A stretch of DNA of 64,000 bases from Pseudomonas sp. GM78 (GCF_000282475.1 NZ_AKJF01000055.1:1-64000), one strand, 5' to 3'; numbered from the stretch's first letter, positions 1-9,917 are shown. The notes: generated by a model from the sequence alone, not told the origin. Numbers and translations are program-made.

Positions 1-371
1 CCGTAGCTGGTGCCAACGGCGGCCAGCCAGCGCACGTTGTTTTCATCGAAACGGCCGAACTTGCCCTGGGCCAGGTTCAGCAGCGAACCGCTGGACCAGG
101 CCACCAGCGTGCCGGCATCCGCCGGGCGCTGGGCGACGACTGCGTTGTAAGCCACCGCGCCGACACCGCCGGGCATGTAGGTCACGCGCATCGGTTTGGT
201 CAGCAGTTTTTCGTTGATCAGCGCGCTTTGCGCCAGTTTGCAGGTCAGGTCGAAACCACCGCCGGGCGAGGCGGGGGCGATGCATTCCGGGCGTTTGGGC
301 TCGGCCATCAGGTGGCCGGCAAACAGCACGCAGCTGGCGGCGAGGGCGAAACGGCGCAGTGAACGATTCAT
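1..371 (-). CDS. tctC: Tricarboxylate-binding protein TctC, N-terminal part
   Basis: The first 123 codons of a periplasmic solute-binding protein of the Bug/TctC family are present; the rest lies off the left edge. The start at 371 gives a basic N-terminus followed by a hydrophobic stretch typical of a Sec signal (about residues 1-23), then the mature start EPKRPECIAPASPGGGFD, which carries the PGGG substrate-loop motif of the family. TctC delivers citrate-type tricarboxylates to the TctAB membrane permease. It is divergent from tctDE, the usual regulator pair, which supports the substrate class. The exact substrate is inferred. Confidence 0.85.
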   Translation of the reverse strand, partial: MNRSLRRFALAASCVLFAGHLMAEPKRPECIAPASPGGGFDLTCKLAQSALINEKLLTKPMRVTYMPGGVGAVAYNAVVAQRPADAGTLVAWSSGSLLNLAQGKFGRFDENNVRWLAAVGTSY

Positions 372-809
372 TTTTGTCTCCACAGGAGTTTTTGTTTTTC
401 GGGATGATTCAGGTGCGACGATTTCGCGCGGTGCTGGGGCATTCAAATCCGCTGGGATTGAACGACGAGCAATCGGCTTCGTCGCTGGCATGCATAAACG
501 ACGGGAGTTGCAGGGAAGGGCGATGTGGGCAAGCCTGGAGCTGTATGGACAGCATGGTGCAGTACCTCGGTTATTGTTCTTATTGGCGAAAACGCTTCAT
601 GGCGTTTTTCGGGAGCTACATTTCACAGCAGGTGCAGACAAGGGTTGGAATGTCAGGTCGAAACATCCCGTAACCTGACTCTAACCACTCAACCTTTCGC
701 TAACCTTTCATCGGGCTTTCACGGTTTTTCGGACTTCACAGCGGCGGATGCCGCTGTAAACTCCGCGCCAAACAATGGCGTCGACCGTCCCTGAACGAGG
801 TAATGATCC
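372..809. promoter_or_regulatory. Divergent tctC / tctDE control region
   Basis: This 438-bp gap contains no convincing gene. It must hold the promoters of tctC (leftward) and tctDE (rightward). Around 671-709 there are several closely spaced direct TAACC motifs (TAACCTGAC, CTAACCACT, CAACCTTTC, CTAACCTTTC), a reasonable candidate for TctD binding. That assignment is inference from position only. The RBS of tctD is GAGGTAA at about 798-804. Confidence 0.4.
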
Positions 810-1481
810 ATGCGTGTCCTGCTCGTCGAAGACCATCTGCAGCTCGCCGAAAGTGTCGCCCAGGCGCTCAAGAGCACCGGCTTGACCGTGGATGTGCTGC
901 ACGACGGCGTCGCGGCCGACCTGGCGCTGGGCAGCGAGGAGTACGCCATGGCGATTCTCGACGTCGGCCTGCCGCGCATGGATGGTTTCGAAGTGCTGGC
1001 GCGCCTGCGTGCCCGGGGCAAGAATCTTCCAGTGTTGATGCTGACCGCCCGCAGCGACGTCAAGGACCGGGTCCATGGCCTGAACCTGGGTGCCGACGAC
1101 TACCTGGCCAAGCCTTTCGAACTCACCGAGCTTGAAGCCCGGGTCAAGGCCTTGCTGCGCCGCAGTGTGTTGGGTGGCGAGCGCCTGCAGCGCTGTGGTG
1201 TGCTGGCCTACGACCTGGAGACCCGGCGCTTCACCCTCGGTGAGGAACTGCTGACCCTGACCTCCCGCGAGCAGGCGGTACTCGAAGCCTTGATCGCCCG
1301 TCCCGGCCGGGTGATGAGCAAGGAACAACTGGCTTCACAGGTCTTCGGCCTGGACGAAGAGGCCAGTCCCGACGCCATCGAAATCTACGTACACCGCTTG
1401 CGCAAGAAACTCGACGGCCATCCGGTGGCCATCGTGACGTTCCGCGGTCTCGGTTATCTGCTGGAAAGCCGTGATGCATAA
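810..1481 (+). CDS. tctD: Response regulator TctD
   Basis: This OmpR-family regulator has 223 residues. The receiver domain (1-115) shows the acidic pair E7/D8, the phospho-acceptor D51 in ILDVGLPRMDG, T79 and K101 in LAKPF. A winged-helix DNA-binding domain follows (about 125-220, ending in RGLGYLL). It lies beside and divergent from tctC, so it most likely activates the tricarboxylate transporter genes in response to citrate-like compounds sensed by TctE. Its end overlaps tctE by 8 bp, implying translational coupling. Confidence 0.9.
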   Translation: MRVLLVEDHLQLAESVAQALKSTGLTVDVLHDGVAADLALGSEEYAMAILDVGLPRMDGFEVLARLRARGKNLPVLMLTARSDVKDRVHGLNLGADDYLAKPFELTELEARVKALLRRSVLGGERLQRCGVLAYDLETRRFTLGEELLTLTSREQAVLEALIARPGRVMSKEQLASQVFGLDEEASPDAIEIYVHRLRKKLDGHPVAIVTFRGLGYLLESRDA

Positions 1482-2862
1482 GGCCAGCAGCCTGCGTTGG
1501 CGGTTGCTGTGGAACCTGGCGCTGTTGCTGGTGGTGTTGATGCTGGCCAGTGGCTTGAGCGCTTACTGGAACGGTCGCGAAGCGGCCGACACGGCCTATG
1601 ACCGCACGTTGCTGGCCTCGGCGCGGACCATTGCCGCCGGCCTGTCCGAGCGTGATGGCAGCCTCAGCCTGGACGTGCCCTACGTGGCCCTCGATACGTT
1701 CGCCTACGACAGTGCGGGGCGGATTTTCTACCTGGTCAACGACATCAATCAGAAGCTGATCTCCGGCTATGAAAATCTGCCGGCGCCGCCACCCGGTACA
1801 CCGCGCACCGACAACTACCCGGCGCTGGCGCGTTTCTACAACGCGACTTACCAGGGGCAGAACGTGCGCGTGGTCAGCCTGCTCAAGGCGGTCAGCGAGC
1901 CGAACATGAATGGCATGGCGGAAATCCGCGTGGCGGAGACCGATGAGGCTCGCGTCAGCATGGCCCGCAGCCTGGCCGGCGATACCTTGTTGCGTCTGGG
2001 CATGCTCGCGGTCGGGGCACTGATGATCGTCTGGTTTGCGGTCAGTGCCGCGCTGCGCCCGCTGGAGCGTTTGCGTACGGCAGTGGAGGAGCGCCAGCCG
2101 GACGACCTGCGGCCGTTGCCCCTGGTGGAAGTGCAACGCGAGTTGTGGCCACTGGTGCGTGCGCTCAATCATTTCACCGAGCGTCTGCGCGGGCAGTTCG
2201 AGAAGCAGGCGCAATTCATCGCCGATGCCGCCCACGAATTGCGCACGCCGTTGGCGGCACTCAAGGCCCGGCTGGAATTGGGCTTGCGTTCGAGCGAACC
2301 GCAAACCTGGCGCAGCACACTGGAAACCGCTGCCCAGGGCACTGATCGCCTGACCCACCTGGCCAATCAATTGCTCTCCCTGGCCCGGGTGGAAAACGGC
2401 GCCAGGGCGATTGCCGAGGGCGGCGCGCAATTGCTCGACCTCAGTCAGCTGGCGCGTGAACTGGGCATGGCCATGGCACCGCTGGCCCATAAGCGCGGCG
2501 TGGCCCTGGCGCTGGAGGCTGACGAGCCGGTCTGGTTGCGCGGCGAACCGACGCTGCTCAACGAACTGCTGAGCAACCTGGTGGATAACGCGCTGGCACA
2601 TACACCTGCGGGGGGTAACGTGATCTTGCGGGTTTCGGCCCCGGCGGTGCTGGAGGTCGAGGACGACGGTCCAGGCATTCCCCTTGATGAGCGTGATCGG
2701 GTGTTCGAGCGCTTTTACCGGCGTAATCAGCAGGTGGCCGGTTCGGGGCTGGGGTTGGCGATCGTCGGTGAGATCTGCCGCGCGCACCTGGCGCAGATCA
2801 GCCTGCATGATGGCGAGCGGGCGGGGTTGAAGGTGCGGGTGAGTTTTATTGCCGGGGATTGA
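1474..2862 (+). CDS. tctE: Sensor histidine kinase TctE
   Basis: This inner-membrane sensor kinase has 462 residues from the ATG at 1474; a GTG three bases earlier is also possible. TM1 is near residues 10-30 and TM2 near 170-190, enclosing a periplasmic sensor domain. The dimerisation box DAAHELRTPL has its phospho-accepting histidine at about residue 254. The ATPase domain has the N-box NLVDNALAHTP, DDGPGIP and GSGLGLAI. It phosphorylates TctD, with which it overlaps. The periplasmic domain size agrees with the TctE family. Confidence 0.9.
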   Translation: MHKASSLRWRLLWNLALLLVVLMLASGLSAYWNGREAADTAYDRTLLASARTIAAGLSERDGSLSLDVPYVALDTFAYDSAGRIFYLVNDINQKLISGYENLPAPPPGTPRTDNYPALARFYNATYQGQNVRVVSLLKAVSEPNMNGMAEIRVAETDEARVSMARSLAGDTLLRLGMLAVGALMIVWFAVSAALRPLERLRTAVEERQPDDLRPLPLVEVQRELWPLVRALNHFTERLRGQFEKQAQFIADAAHELRTPLAALKARLELGLRSSEPQTWRSTLETAAQGTDRLTHLANQLLSLARVENGARAIAEGGAQLLDLSQLARELGMAMAPLAHKRGVALALEADEPVWLRGEPTLLNELLSNLVDNALAHTPAGGNVILRVSAPAVLEVEDDGPGIPLDERDRVFERFYRRNQQVAGSGLGLAIVGEICRAHLAQISLHDGERAGLKVRVSFIAGD

Positions 2863-2881
2863 TGGTGTCTGTTCTGGCCCT

Positions 2882-2956
2882 ATCGCCAGCAGGCTGGCTC
2901 CCACATTGGATCTTTGTCACGCCACAAATCCCTGTGGGAGCCAGCCTGCTGGCGAT
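2882..2956. repeat. REP-like perfect inverted repeat
   Basis: The arms 2882-2905 and 2933-2956 are perfect 24-bp reverse complements separated by 27 bp. The core has the GCCAGCAGGCTGGCTCCCACA form typical of Pseudomonas REP elements. It sits between the convergent ends of tctE and the HDOD gene and probably stops transcription from both sides. Confidence 0.85.
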
Positions 2957-2976
2957 TTGGGCGACGCGGTCTTGGA

Positions 2977-3798
2977 TCAATAAAACATCAACCGCGTTTC
3001 TTCCACATCGGCACACATCGCCTTGTTGTCCGGATCGATCCCCAGCTTGATGAACGCCGGGACGCTGAAAGGATCGATCCGCGAGATCGGATGATCGGTG
3101 TCTTTGTAGCAATACAGGCTGGCCACCTGCACCAGGTCGACGTAATCGATCTGCCCGGACTGTCGCTTGAAATTCAGGTACAGCCTGGGCACCTGCACCA
3201 GCATGTCCGGAAACTCCCAAACCCTGAGCAGCTTGTCGCCGAGCAACGGGTGAATGCGCTCGATCACATGGTTGAGGCTGACCGGATCGGACAACAGTTC
3301 ATAGTGGTCTTCGGCGTACGTCAGGATCGGCAATACCCCGATCTGGTGCACCAGTCCGCCAAGGGCCGCCTTATCCGGCTTGAGCTGGGTGTAGTTGCGG
3401 CACAGCGCATAGCTGACACCGGCGATTTCCAGGCTTTTGCGCCAGACTTCGCGCATTTTCTGTTCCACCACCGTGGAACGGGCATGGAAAATCTGTTCCA
3501 TGACCAGGCCGATGGCCAGGTTACTGCTGTAGTTGATGCCCAGGCGCGTGATCGCCGTGTGCAAATCGGTGACTTCCTGCGCCGCGCGCAGCAGTGGGCT
3601 ATTGACCACCTTGATCAGCCGCGCCGACAGCGCGGCATCGCGGCCAATCACTTTGCTCAAGCTACCGATGCTTATTTCCGGATTTTCGGCGGCCTTGCGA
3701 ATCTGCAAGGCCACTTCCGGTAACGTTGGCAGAACCAGGTCATCGTTATCGATGGCCTCAACCAAATCCTGTTGGACCCTTTCCGCCAGCTCACTCAT
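2977..3798 (-). CDS. HDOD domain signalling protein
   Basis: This 273-residue cytoplasmic protein has an HDOD domain (about 15-215), a metal-independent relative of the HD phosphodiesterase fold. It opens with LPTLPEVALQI and continues with the family signatures RDAALSARLIKVVNSP and GLVHQIGVLPIL. HDOD proteins are usually signalling scaffolds without demonstrated enzyme activity, so no reaction is claimed. The gene lies 27 bp after ygfZ on the same strand and is probably cotranscribed with it. Confidence 0.8.
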   Translation of the reverse strand: MSELAERVQQDLVEAIDNDDLVLPTLPEVALQIRKAAENPEISIGSLSKVIGRDAALSARLIKVVNSPLLRAAQEVTDLHTAITRLGINYSSNLAIGLVMEQIFHARSTVVEQKMREVWRKSLEIAGVSYALCRNYTQLKPDKAALGGLVHQIGVLPILTYAEDHYELLSDPVSLNHVIERIHPLLGDKLLRVWEFPDMLVQVPRLYLNFKRQSGQIDYVDLVQVASLYCYKDTDHPISRIDPFSVPAFIKLGIDPDNKAMCADVEETRLMFY

Positions 3799-3825
3799 TA
3801 CGCTTCTCTAGGTGTTGCCATGCGG

Positions 3826-4767
3826 TTAACGCTGGATTTCGCGATCGCGGTCCAGTTGGTACGGCAGGTCGAGCAGGTGCAGGGCCGGGCCGTCGAGTGC
3901 GCCCAGATGGATGTCGCCGGCTTCTGCTGCTTCGGCTTGCAACACCGCCAACAGTTCGATGTGGCTGGCGGCATTGGCGGCCAGCACCACTTCACCGATC
4001 GAGCTGCCGTGACTGGGGGCAAACAGCTGGGTGCCGGGTTCCGGCAGTTCGCCGCCATCCATTTGCAGGCGATACAGGCGGCGCTTGAGTTTGCCCAGGT
4101 ACTGCATGCGCGCGACGATTTCCTGGCCGGTATAGCAGCCTTTCTTGAAACTCACGCCACCGACGGCCTGCAGATTGAGCATCTGCGGGATGAACAGCTC
4201 ACGGGTGCTGGGCATCACCTGGCCGATCCCGGCACGCACCTGACCCAGTAGCCATTGATTGAGCTCACCTTCACGCAGCAGGGCGGACAGCTGGCTCTTG
4301 ATGCCATCGGCTTGGTCGGCGGCCACCCACAGCTCGGCTCGGCCGGGCGAGACGCGAATGGCGATCAAACCGTCATTACGCACGACGCTGTCTGTGTCTG
4401 CCGGCAGTTCAAGACCGAGGCTTTTCAAGGCCCCGTCGCCCTGCTCGATGCCGAAACGGACCCAGGCAGCGCTTTCATCGGTCAGCTTGGACTTGGAAAA
4501 CACCGCGTATTTTTTCAGGTCCGCCAGCTGCGGTTCGAGCAACTCGCTGGCCATGGCCAGGAGTACGCCGTCGCCTTCGAGCAGGATGCGGAAGCTCGAC
4601 TGCATCCGGCCTTTCTGCGTGCAACGCGCACCGAGGCTGGCCCGGGTGTCGCTCAGGTAATTGAGGTTGCAGGTCAGTTGGCCTTGCAGGAATTTGCCGG
4701 CGTCCGCACCGCGGACCGCCAAAACACCTTCATGGGACAGCGTGCAGAAAAAAGCAGAATCGGCCAT
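3826..4767 (-). CDS. ygfZ: Folate-binding protein YgfZ
   Basis: This protein of 313 residues has the GcvT-like tetrahydrofolate-binding fold. The family signature K-G-C-Y-T-G-Q-E is complete at residues 209-216 and includes the essential cysteine C211. YgfZ supports repair or assembly of certain iron-sulfur enzymes (for example MiaB) and tRNA modification. It is transcribed divergently from sdhE, an arrangement commonly seen in proteobacteria. Confidence 0.92.
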   Translation of the reverse strand: MADSAFFCTLSHEGVLAVRGADAGKFLQGQLTCNLNYLSDTRASLGARCTQKGRMQSSFRILLEGDGVLLAMASELLEPQLADLKKYAVFSKSKLTDESAAWVRFGIEQGDGALKSLGLELPADTDSVVRNDGLIAIRVSPGRAELWVAADQADGIKSQLSALLREGELNQWLLGQVRAGIGQVMPSTRELFIPQMLNLQAVGGVSFKKGCYTGQEIVARMQYLGKLKRRLYRLQMDGGELPEPGTQLFAPSHGSSIGEVVLAANAASHIELLAVLQAEAAEAGDIHLGALDGPALHLLDLPYQLDRDREIQR

Positions 4768-4916
4768 GGGTCATCGCAGGGTAAAGAGTCTGGCGGACAT
4801 GATAAGGGGCTGCCCTTGAAATGGGTAGTTCACAAAGGATCGTCGGTGCCCGACCAAAGCCGACTGTTCGATGAGGCGCGGGGCTGTATACTTGCGGCCT
4901 ATTTGAGGAGCGCTCC

Positions 4917-5171
4917 ATGGTCGAAGATGTTGAACTGAATCGCCTCTACTGGCACAGCCGCCGCGGCATGCTTGAGCTTGACGTGTTGCTGGTGCCGTTT
5001 GTGAAAGAGGTTTATCCGCACCTCAACGAAGTTGATCGCGCCTGCTACGTCAGGCTGCTCGAATGCGAAGATCAGGACATGTTCGGCTGGTTCATGGAAC
5101 GCGCCGAATCGGAAGATCCGGAGCTTCAGCGCATGGTTCGCATGATCCTGGATCGTGTCCAGCCCAAATAA
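4917..5171 (+). CDS. sdhE: FAD assembly factor SdhE
   Basis: This small cytoplasmic protein (84 residues) has the RGxxE motif at residues 16-20 (RGMLE). SdhE promotes covalent attachment of FAD to the succinate dehydrogenase flavoprotein SdhA. The length matches the family. The start is preceded by a GAGG site. Its last 17 bp overlap the downstream ygfX start, so the two are very likely coupled. Older annotations call the pair cptB/cptA, an antitoxin/toxin, an interpretation now doubted for SdhE. Confidence 0.9.
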   Translation: MVEDVELNRLYWHSRRGMLELDVLLVPFVKEVYPHLNEVDRACYVRLLECEDQDMFGWFMERAESEDPELQRMVRMILDRVQPK

Positions 5172-5607
5172 CGGGTTCGAATGCCGCTGGCATGCCTCAC
5201 GGCAGTTGCTGGCGGTGTATCTTGTGGCCCAGCTGTTCGCGCTGGGTTCGCTGTTTCTTCTTTCCATACCGCTCTGGGCCAGCCTGCCTGGCGCTTTTTG
5301 CTGCCTGCTGCATGGCGTATGGGTATTGCCTCGGCAGATCCTGTTGACGCACCCGCAAGCGTTTTGCGGCTTGCGTCGCGATGCCGATGGCTGGCAGCTG
5401 TGGAATCAGGCGCGGGGATGGCAGGCGGTGCAACTGCGTCCGGACAGCCTGGCACTGCCATTGGCGGTGGTGCTGCGTTTTCGCGTGCGGGGCGAGCGGC
5501 GCGTCAGGAGCATTTGCGTGCCCCGGGATTCGCAGGCGGCGGATGTGCACCGACGCCTGCGGGTGCGGCTCAAGTTCACTCGGCGTAGGTGGACGGCACC
5601 AGGATAG
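5155..5607 (+). CDS. ygfX: YgfX family membrane protein
   Basis: This 150-residue protein starts at a GTG inside sdhE. Two adjacent hydrophobic segments lie near residues 18-60, followed by a basic C-terminal domain ending in RRRWTAPG. That layout and the sdhE overlap match the YgfX/CptA family, an inner-membrane partner of SdhE reported to affect the cytoskeleton or flavinylation. Its last 32 bp overlap nadB tail to tail. A downstream start at the ATG near 5181 would be in another frame, so the GTG is preferred. Confidence 0.75.
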   Translation: MSSPNNGFECRWHASRQLLAVYLVAQLFALGSLFLLSIPLWASLPGAFCCLLHGVWVLPRQILLTHPQAFCGLRRDADGWQLWNQARGWQAVQLRPDSLALPLAVVLRFRVRGERRVRSICVPRDSQAADVHRRLRVRLKFTRRRWTAPG

Positions 5608-7192
5608 TGTCCAGGGCAACCGGCAGCATCTGCGGATAATCGAGGGTGTAATGCAGGCCGCGACTTTCCTTGCGCTCCATCGCTGAGCGAATCATCAGTT
5701 CGGCCACCTGGGCCAGGTTGCGCAGTTCGATCAAGTCCCGGCTGACCTTGTAGTTGCTGTAGAACTCGTCGATTTCGTCGAGCAGCAATCGCACGCGGTG
5801 CTGGGCCCGTTGCAGGCGTTTGCTGGTGCGCACGATGCCGACGTAGTCCCACATGAATCGCCGCAGCTCATCCCAGTTGTGCGCAATGATCACGTCCTCA
5901 TCGGAATCAGTAACCTGGCTCGCGTCCCAGACGGGCAGGGCTGCAGGTGCTGGCACCTGTGGCAACTGTTCCAGGATGTCAGCCGCTGCCGAGCGGGCGT
6001 AGACGAAGCACTCCAACAACGAGTTGCTGGCCATGCGGTTGGCACCGTGCAGGCCGGTGAAGCTGGTTTCACCAATCGCGTACAGCCCCGGCACATCGGT
6101 GCGACCCCGTTGATCGACCATGACGCCGCCACAGGTGTAGTGCGCCGCCGGAACCACCGGGATCGGCTGCTTGGTGATGTCGATGGAAAACTCCAGGCAG
6201 CGTTCGTACATCGTCGGGAAATGCGACTTGATGAACGCTTCGGACTTGTGGCTGATGTCCAGGTACACGCAGTCGACGCCCAGGCGCTTCATCTCATGGT
6301 CGATGGCCCGGGCGACGATGTCCCGTGGCGCCAGTTCGGCCCGGGGGTCGAAGCGCTGCATGAAGCGTTCTCCGTTGGGCAGCTTCAGGTGCGCACCTTC
6401 TCCGCGCAGGGCTTCGGTGATCAGGAAGCTCTTGGCTTGCGGGTGATACAGGCAGGTGGGGTGGAACTGGTTGAACTCCAGGTTCGCCACCCGGCAGCCC
6501 GAGCGCCAGGCCATGGCGATGCCATCACCGCAGGCGCCATCGGGGTTGCTGGTATAGAGGTAGACCTTGGCTGCGCCGCCGGTGGCAAGGATCACGAAGC
6601 GCGCACCGTAGGTGTCGACTTCCCCGGTGCTGCGATTGAGCACGTAGGCACCCAGGCAGCGATCCCCTTCAAGGCCCAGGCGCTTTTCGGTAATCAGGTC
6701 GACCGCGACCCGCTGCTCCAGCAACTCGATGTTGGGCCGTTGTTGGGCCTGGGTGAGCAAGGTTCGGAAAATCGCCGCGCCAGTGGCGTCGGCTGCATGG
6801 ATGATGCGGCGATGGCTGTGACCGCCTTCACGGGTCAGGTGGAATTCGAATCCGCCGTCTTCGGTGCCGGACTGTTCGTCGCGGGTGAAGGGTACGCCCT
6901 GGTCGATCAGCCATTGGATGGCCTCTTTGCTGTGCTCGACGGTGAAGCGCACGGCGTCTTCGTGACACAACCCGCCGCCGGCGTTGAGGGTGTCATCGAC
7001 GTGGGATTCGACGGTGTCGGTGTCATCCAGAACGGCGGCGACCCCGCCCTGGGCCCAGAACGTCGAGCCATTGGCGAGGTCGCCTTTACTCAATACGGCG
7101 ATGCGCAAATGACCGGGCAAGGTCAGCGCAAGGCTCAAGCCGGCAGCACCGCTGCCAATTACCAGGACATCGTGTTGAAACTGTTGGCTCAT
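5576..7192 (-). CDS. nadB: L-aspartate oxidase
   Basis: This flavoprotein (538 residues) oxidises L-aspartate to iminoaspartate, the first step of de novo NAD synthesis. The dinucleotide-binding GSGAAG lies at residues 13-18. Further fumarate-reductase-family signatures are [21 protein letters not shown] and [10 protein letters not shown]. The start at 7192 ([11 protein letters not shown]) places the Rossmann motif as in characterised NadB; a longer frame reaching 7267 is unlikely. It converges on ygfX. Confidence 0.95.
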   Translation of the reverse strand: MSQQFQHDVLVIGSGAAGLSLALTLPGHLRIAVLSKGDLANGSTFWAQGGVAAVLDDTDTVESHVDDTLNAGGGLCHEDAVRFTVEHSKEAIQWLIDQGVPFTRDEQSGTEDGGFEFHLTREGGHSHRRIIHAADATGAAIFRTLLTQAQQRPNIELLEQRVAVDLITEKRLGLEGDRCLGAYVLNRSTGEVDTYGARFVILATGGAAKVYLYTSNPDGACGDGIAMAWRSGCRVANLEFNQFHPTCLYHPQAKSFLITEALRGEGAHLKLPNGERFMQRFDPRAELAPRDIVARAIDHEMKRLGVDCVYLDISHKSEAFIKSHFPTMYERCLEFSIDITKQPIPVVPAAHYTCGGVMVDQRGRTDVPGLYAIGETSFTGLHGANRMASNSLLECFVYARSAAADILEQLPQVPAPAALPVWDASQVTDSDEDVIIAHNWDELRRFMWDYVGIVRTSKRLQRAQHRVRLLLDEIDEFYSNYKVSRDLIELRNLAQVAELMIRSAMERKESRGLHYTLDYPQMLPVALDTILVPSTYAE

Positions 7193-7662
7193 TTCAGGAT
7201 TCCGCTCAAAGCGACCCGGGTTGGGGTAGGCGCCAGACATCTGGACAGGCATGCCCGGCAGCCGCACAGCCCACTAGTATATAGAGGGGGGGAGCGGCAC
7301 AATAGCCGAGCCGATATGGCATTGTGAAACTACTGTGACGGAAAACCGCTGACGGTTCGTCGGATGTTTTTACCACCGGTTCGGCGCCAAGCGAACTGTA
7401 TCGTGGATTTAACACTCTTTTTCGCTTCAGGGTTGCACAATGTCGGTTCTGCGCAGCTATAAATATTTGAACTTTTGCCAAAGGCCCAAGATCAATAGAC
7501 GGTTGCCTGATTCAAGGGACAGTGTCGGTTTCATCGCTGGATCGCGGTTGGATCCATGCCGGTCAAACCGATGACAAGATTATTCGCGCAGCCGGGGAAT
7601 CTCGCGCTGCGTTTTTCGTGCGTGCCGAATCAGAGCCCGCAGGAAACTTGCCTGGAGGGGGA
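7193..7662. other. nadB / algU intergenic region
   Basis: About 470 bp lie between the divergent nadB and algU before the AlgU-type promoter. I found no gene supported by an RBS or family. The short frames here lack coding character. The region should carry the nadB promoter and possibly additional algU promoters, for example around GAACTG at 7397. Confidence 0.4.
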
Positions 7663-7690
7663 GAACTTTTGCGAAAAGCCCGAGTCTATG
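7663..7690 (+). promoter_or_regulatory. AlgU (sigma-22) autoregulatory promoter
   Basis: GAACTT at 7663-7668 and TCTAT starting at 7685 are separated by 16 bp. This matches the sigma-E/AlgU consensus (GAACTT, 16-17 bp, TCTGA) and lies about 60 bp before the algU start. Autoregulation of this operon is established in P. aeruginosa; here it is inferred from the match. Confidence 0.7.
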
Positions 7691-7748
7691 TTTGCAAGCC
7701 CGGTCGTTTAGTAATGCAAGCCTCCTCCGAGCTTATCGAGGAGTGTTC

Positions 7749-8330
7749 ATGCTAACCCAGGAAGAGGATCAGCAGCTGGTCGAACGCGTTCAACGCGGCG
7801 ACAAGCGCGCGTTCGATCTGCTAGTGCTGAAATATCAGCACAAAATTCTCGGGTTGATCGTGCGATTCGTGCACGACACCCATGAAGCCCAGGATGTAGC
7901 GCAGGAAGCCTTTATCAAGGCCTATCGCGCACTTGGTAATTTTCGCGGAGACAGCGCGTTTTATACGTGGCTTTACCGCATCGCCATCAACACGGCGAAG
8001 AACTATCTGGTTTCACGCGGCCGTCGGCCGCCGGATAGCGATGTCAGTTCCGAGGATGCAGAGTTCTACGATGGCGATCATGGCCTCAAGGATCTCGAGT
8101 CGCCAGAACGGGCTTTGCTGCGGGATGAGATCGAAGGCACCGTCCATCGAACCATTCAGCAACTGCCAGAAGATTTACGTACGGCTTTAACTTTACGTGA
8201 ATTTGATGGTCTGAGTTACGAGGACATCGCGAGCGTCATGCAATGTCCGGTGGGTACCGTGCGCTCCCGGATTTTCCGCGCCCGGGAGGCCATCGATAAA
8301 GCCCTGCAGCCGTTGTTGCAGGAAAACTAA
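7749..8330 (+). CDS. algU: ECF sigma factor AlgU (RpoE/AlgT)
   Basis: The protein is 193 residues long, exactly the usual AlgU length. It has sigma region 2 (about 22-90, with QDVAQEAFIKAYRALGNFRG) and region 4 (about 130-185, LREFDGLSYEDIASVMQCPVGTVRSRI split over the helix-turn-helix). AlgU directs the envelope-stress and alginate regulons and is held inactive by MucA. The start MLTQEEDQQLV is the conserved one. It heads the algU-mucA-mucB-mucD operon. Confidence 0.97.
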   Translation: MLTQEEDQQLVERVQRGDKRAFDLLVLKYQHKILGLIVRFVHDTHEAQDVAQEAFIKAYRALGNFRGDSAFYTWLYRIAINTAKNYLVSRGRRPPDSDVSSEDAEFYDGDHGLKDLESPERALLRDEIEGTVHRTIQQLPEDLRTALTLREFDGLSYEDIASVMQCPVGTVRSRIFRAREAIDKALQPLLQEN

Positions 8331-8361
8331 AGACAGCGGCGACAGCCAAGAGAGGAACGCC

Positions 8362-8949
8362 ATGAGTCGTGAAGCCCTGCAGGAATCGCTGTCCGCAGTG
8401 ATGGATAACGAAGCGGACGAATTGGAATTGCGTCGGGTATTGAATGCCTGCGACGATGTTGAAACCCGTGAAACCTGGGCTCGTTATCAGATCGCTCGGG
8501 CAGTGATGCACAAGGACCTGCTGCTTCCACGCCTGGATATTGCCGCGGCTGTTTCTGCTGCATTGGCTGACGAAGCCGTACCGGCAAAAGCCACCCGTGG
8601 TCCATGGCGCAGCCTGGGTCGTCTGGCCGTGGCCGCCTCGGTTACCCTGGCGGTACTGGCCGGTGTTCGCCTGTACAACCAGGACGAGATCGCTGGCGTC
8701 GAACTGGCGCAGCAATCCACTCAACCTGGCCTGGCTGTTCCACAAGTCAAGGGCCCGGCTGTTCTGGCAGGCTACAATGAGAGTTCGGAAGCCACAGGCC
8801 CAATGGCCAATGGCGTATTGCAAGGTCAGCCAGGCTGGAACGATCAGCGTTTGCCAGGCTACTTGCGCCAACATGCTCAACAGGCTGCACTGAAAGGTAC
8901 TGAGAGCGCTCTGCCTTACGCTCGTGCAGCAAGCCTGGAAAACCGTTAA
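8362..8949 (+). CDS. mucA: Anti-sigma factor MucA
   Basis: This inner-membrane protein (195 residues) binds AlgU in the cytoplasm through its N-terminal domain (1-80). It crosses the membrane near residues 85-105 (VAASVTLAVLAGVRLY) and has a periplasmic tail. Regulated proteolysis of MucA releases AlgU. The frame is full length, so there is no sign of a mucoid-type truncation. It lies 31 bp after algU with a GAGAGGAACG ribosome site. Confidence 0.95.
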   Translation: MSREALQESLSAVMDNEADELELRRVLNACDDVETRETWARYQIARAVMHKDLLLPRLDIAAAVSAALADEAVPAKATRGPWRSLGRLAVAASVTLAVLAGVRLYNQDEIAGVELAQQSTQPGLAVPQVKGPAVLAGYNESSEATGPMANGVLQGQPGWNDQRLPGYLRQHAQQAALKGTESALPYARAASLENR

Positions 8950-8957
8950 GGAGGATC

Positions 8958-9917
8958 ATGCGCGCCATACCTCTACTTACGCTATTGCTCAGTGGCTGGT
9001 TCGTTGTTCCAGCCCACGCCGATCAGGCTCAAGACTGGTTGACCCGTCTGGGCCAGGCCGAGCAGCAGCAAAGCTTTCAAGGTACTTTCGTCTACGAGCG
9101 TAACGGTAGTTTTTCTACCCACAACATCTGGCACCGCGTCCAGGATGGCCAGGTCCGCGAGCGCTTGATCCAGCTCGACGGCTCCGCTCAGGAAGTCGTA
9201 CGCATTGATGGTCAAACTCAGTGCGTCAGCGGCAACCTGATGGCAGGGTTGGGGGATTCCTCCAACTCCGCAGCTCGCGCACTCGATCCCCAGAAGCTCA
9301 AGAATTGGTATGACCTTGCTGTCATCGGCAAGTCGCGCGTGGCCGGTCGCCCCGCCGTGATCGTCTCGCTGACGCCGCGTGACCAGCACCGCTACGGTTT
9401 TGAACTGCATCTTGATCAACAGACCGGCCTGCCACTCAAGTCATTGCTGCTGGATGACAAAGGGCGGCTGCTGGAGCGCTTCCAGTTCACTCGCCTCGAC
9501 CCCGTTGCACTCCCGAGCGACAGTGACCTGCAGCCGGGCGCCGACTGCAAGCCGGTGAAGCTCGACAGCGACAAGGCTTCCACGGTCAAGGAAGCACGTG
9601 TCTGGCATTCGGACTGGTTGCCACCGGGTTTCGAACTGACCAGCAGTACGGCCCGCAAGGATCCAGAGACCAAGGCCCTGGTCAACAGCTTGATGTATGA
9701 CGATGGCCTCGCGCGGTTTTCAGTGTTCCTCGAGCCTTTGAGTGGAGGCGGGGCCGCCGACACCCGTACTCAACTAGGTCCAACCGCTGCCGTTTCCCGG
9801 CGCTTGAGCACCCCGCAAGGCGAGATGGTGGTGACTGTGGTGGGCGAGATCCCGATCGGCACCGCTGAACGGATTGCCTTATCCATGCGCACCGACGCCA
9901 CTGCAACCCAGCAGTGA
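8958..9917 (+). CDS. mucB: Periplasmic MucA-protecting protein MucB
   Basis: This 319-residue protein has a Sec signal (about 1-21, ending in AHA/D). The mature part is the lipid-binding RseB/MucB fold in two domains. MucB binds the periplasmic part of MucA and blocks AlgW cleavage until lipopolysaccharide or lipid signals release it. It follows mucA by 8 bp with AAGGAGG as the ribosome site. No mucC follows; the next gene is mucD. Confidence 0.94.
   Translation: MRAIPLLTLLLSGWFVVPAHADQAQDWLTRLGQAEQQQSFQGTFVYERNGSFSTHNIWHRVQDGQVRERLIQLDGSAQEVVRIDGQTQCVSGNLMAGLGDSSNSAARALDPQKLKNWYDLAVIGKSRVAGRPAVIVSLTPRDQHRYGFELHLDQQTGLPLKSLLLDDKGRLLERFQFTRLDPVALPSDSDLQPGADCKPVKLDSDKASTVKEARVWHSDWLPPGFELTSSTARKDPETKALVNSLMYDDGLARFSVFLEPLSGGGAADTRTQLGPTAAVSRRLSTPQGEMVVTVVGEIPIGTAERIALSMRTDATATQQ

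Noticed and set aside
1231-2904. 557-codon frame antisense to tctDE
   Set aside because: It mirrors the GC-rich third positions of the real genes, has no ribosome site and has a His/Gln/Arg-rich composition typical of antisense shadows.
5798-7327. 509-codon frame antisense to nadB
   Set aside because: It is fully covered by a strongly supported gene on the other strand and its peptide resembles no family.
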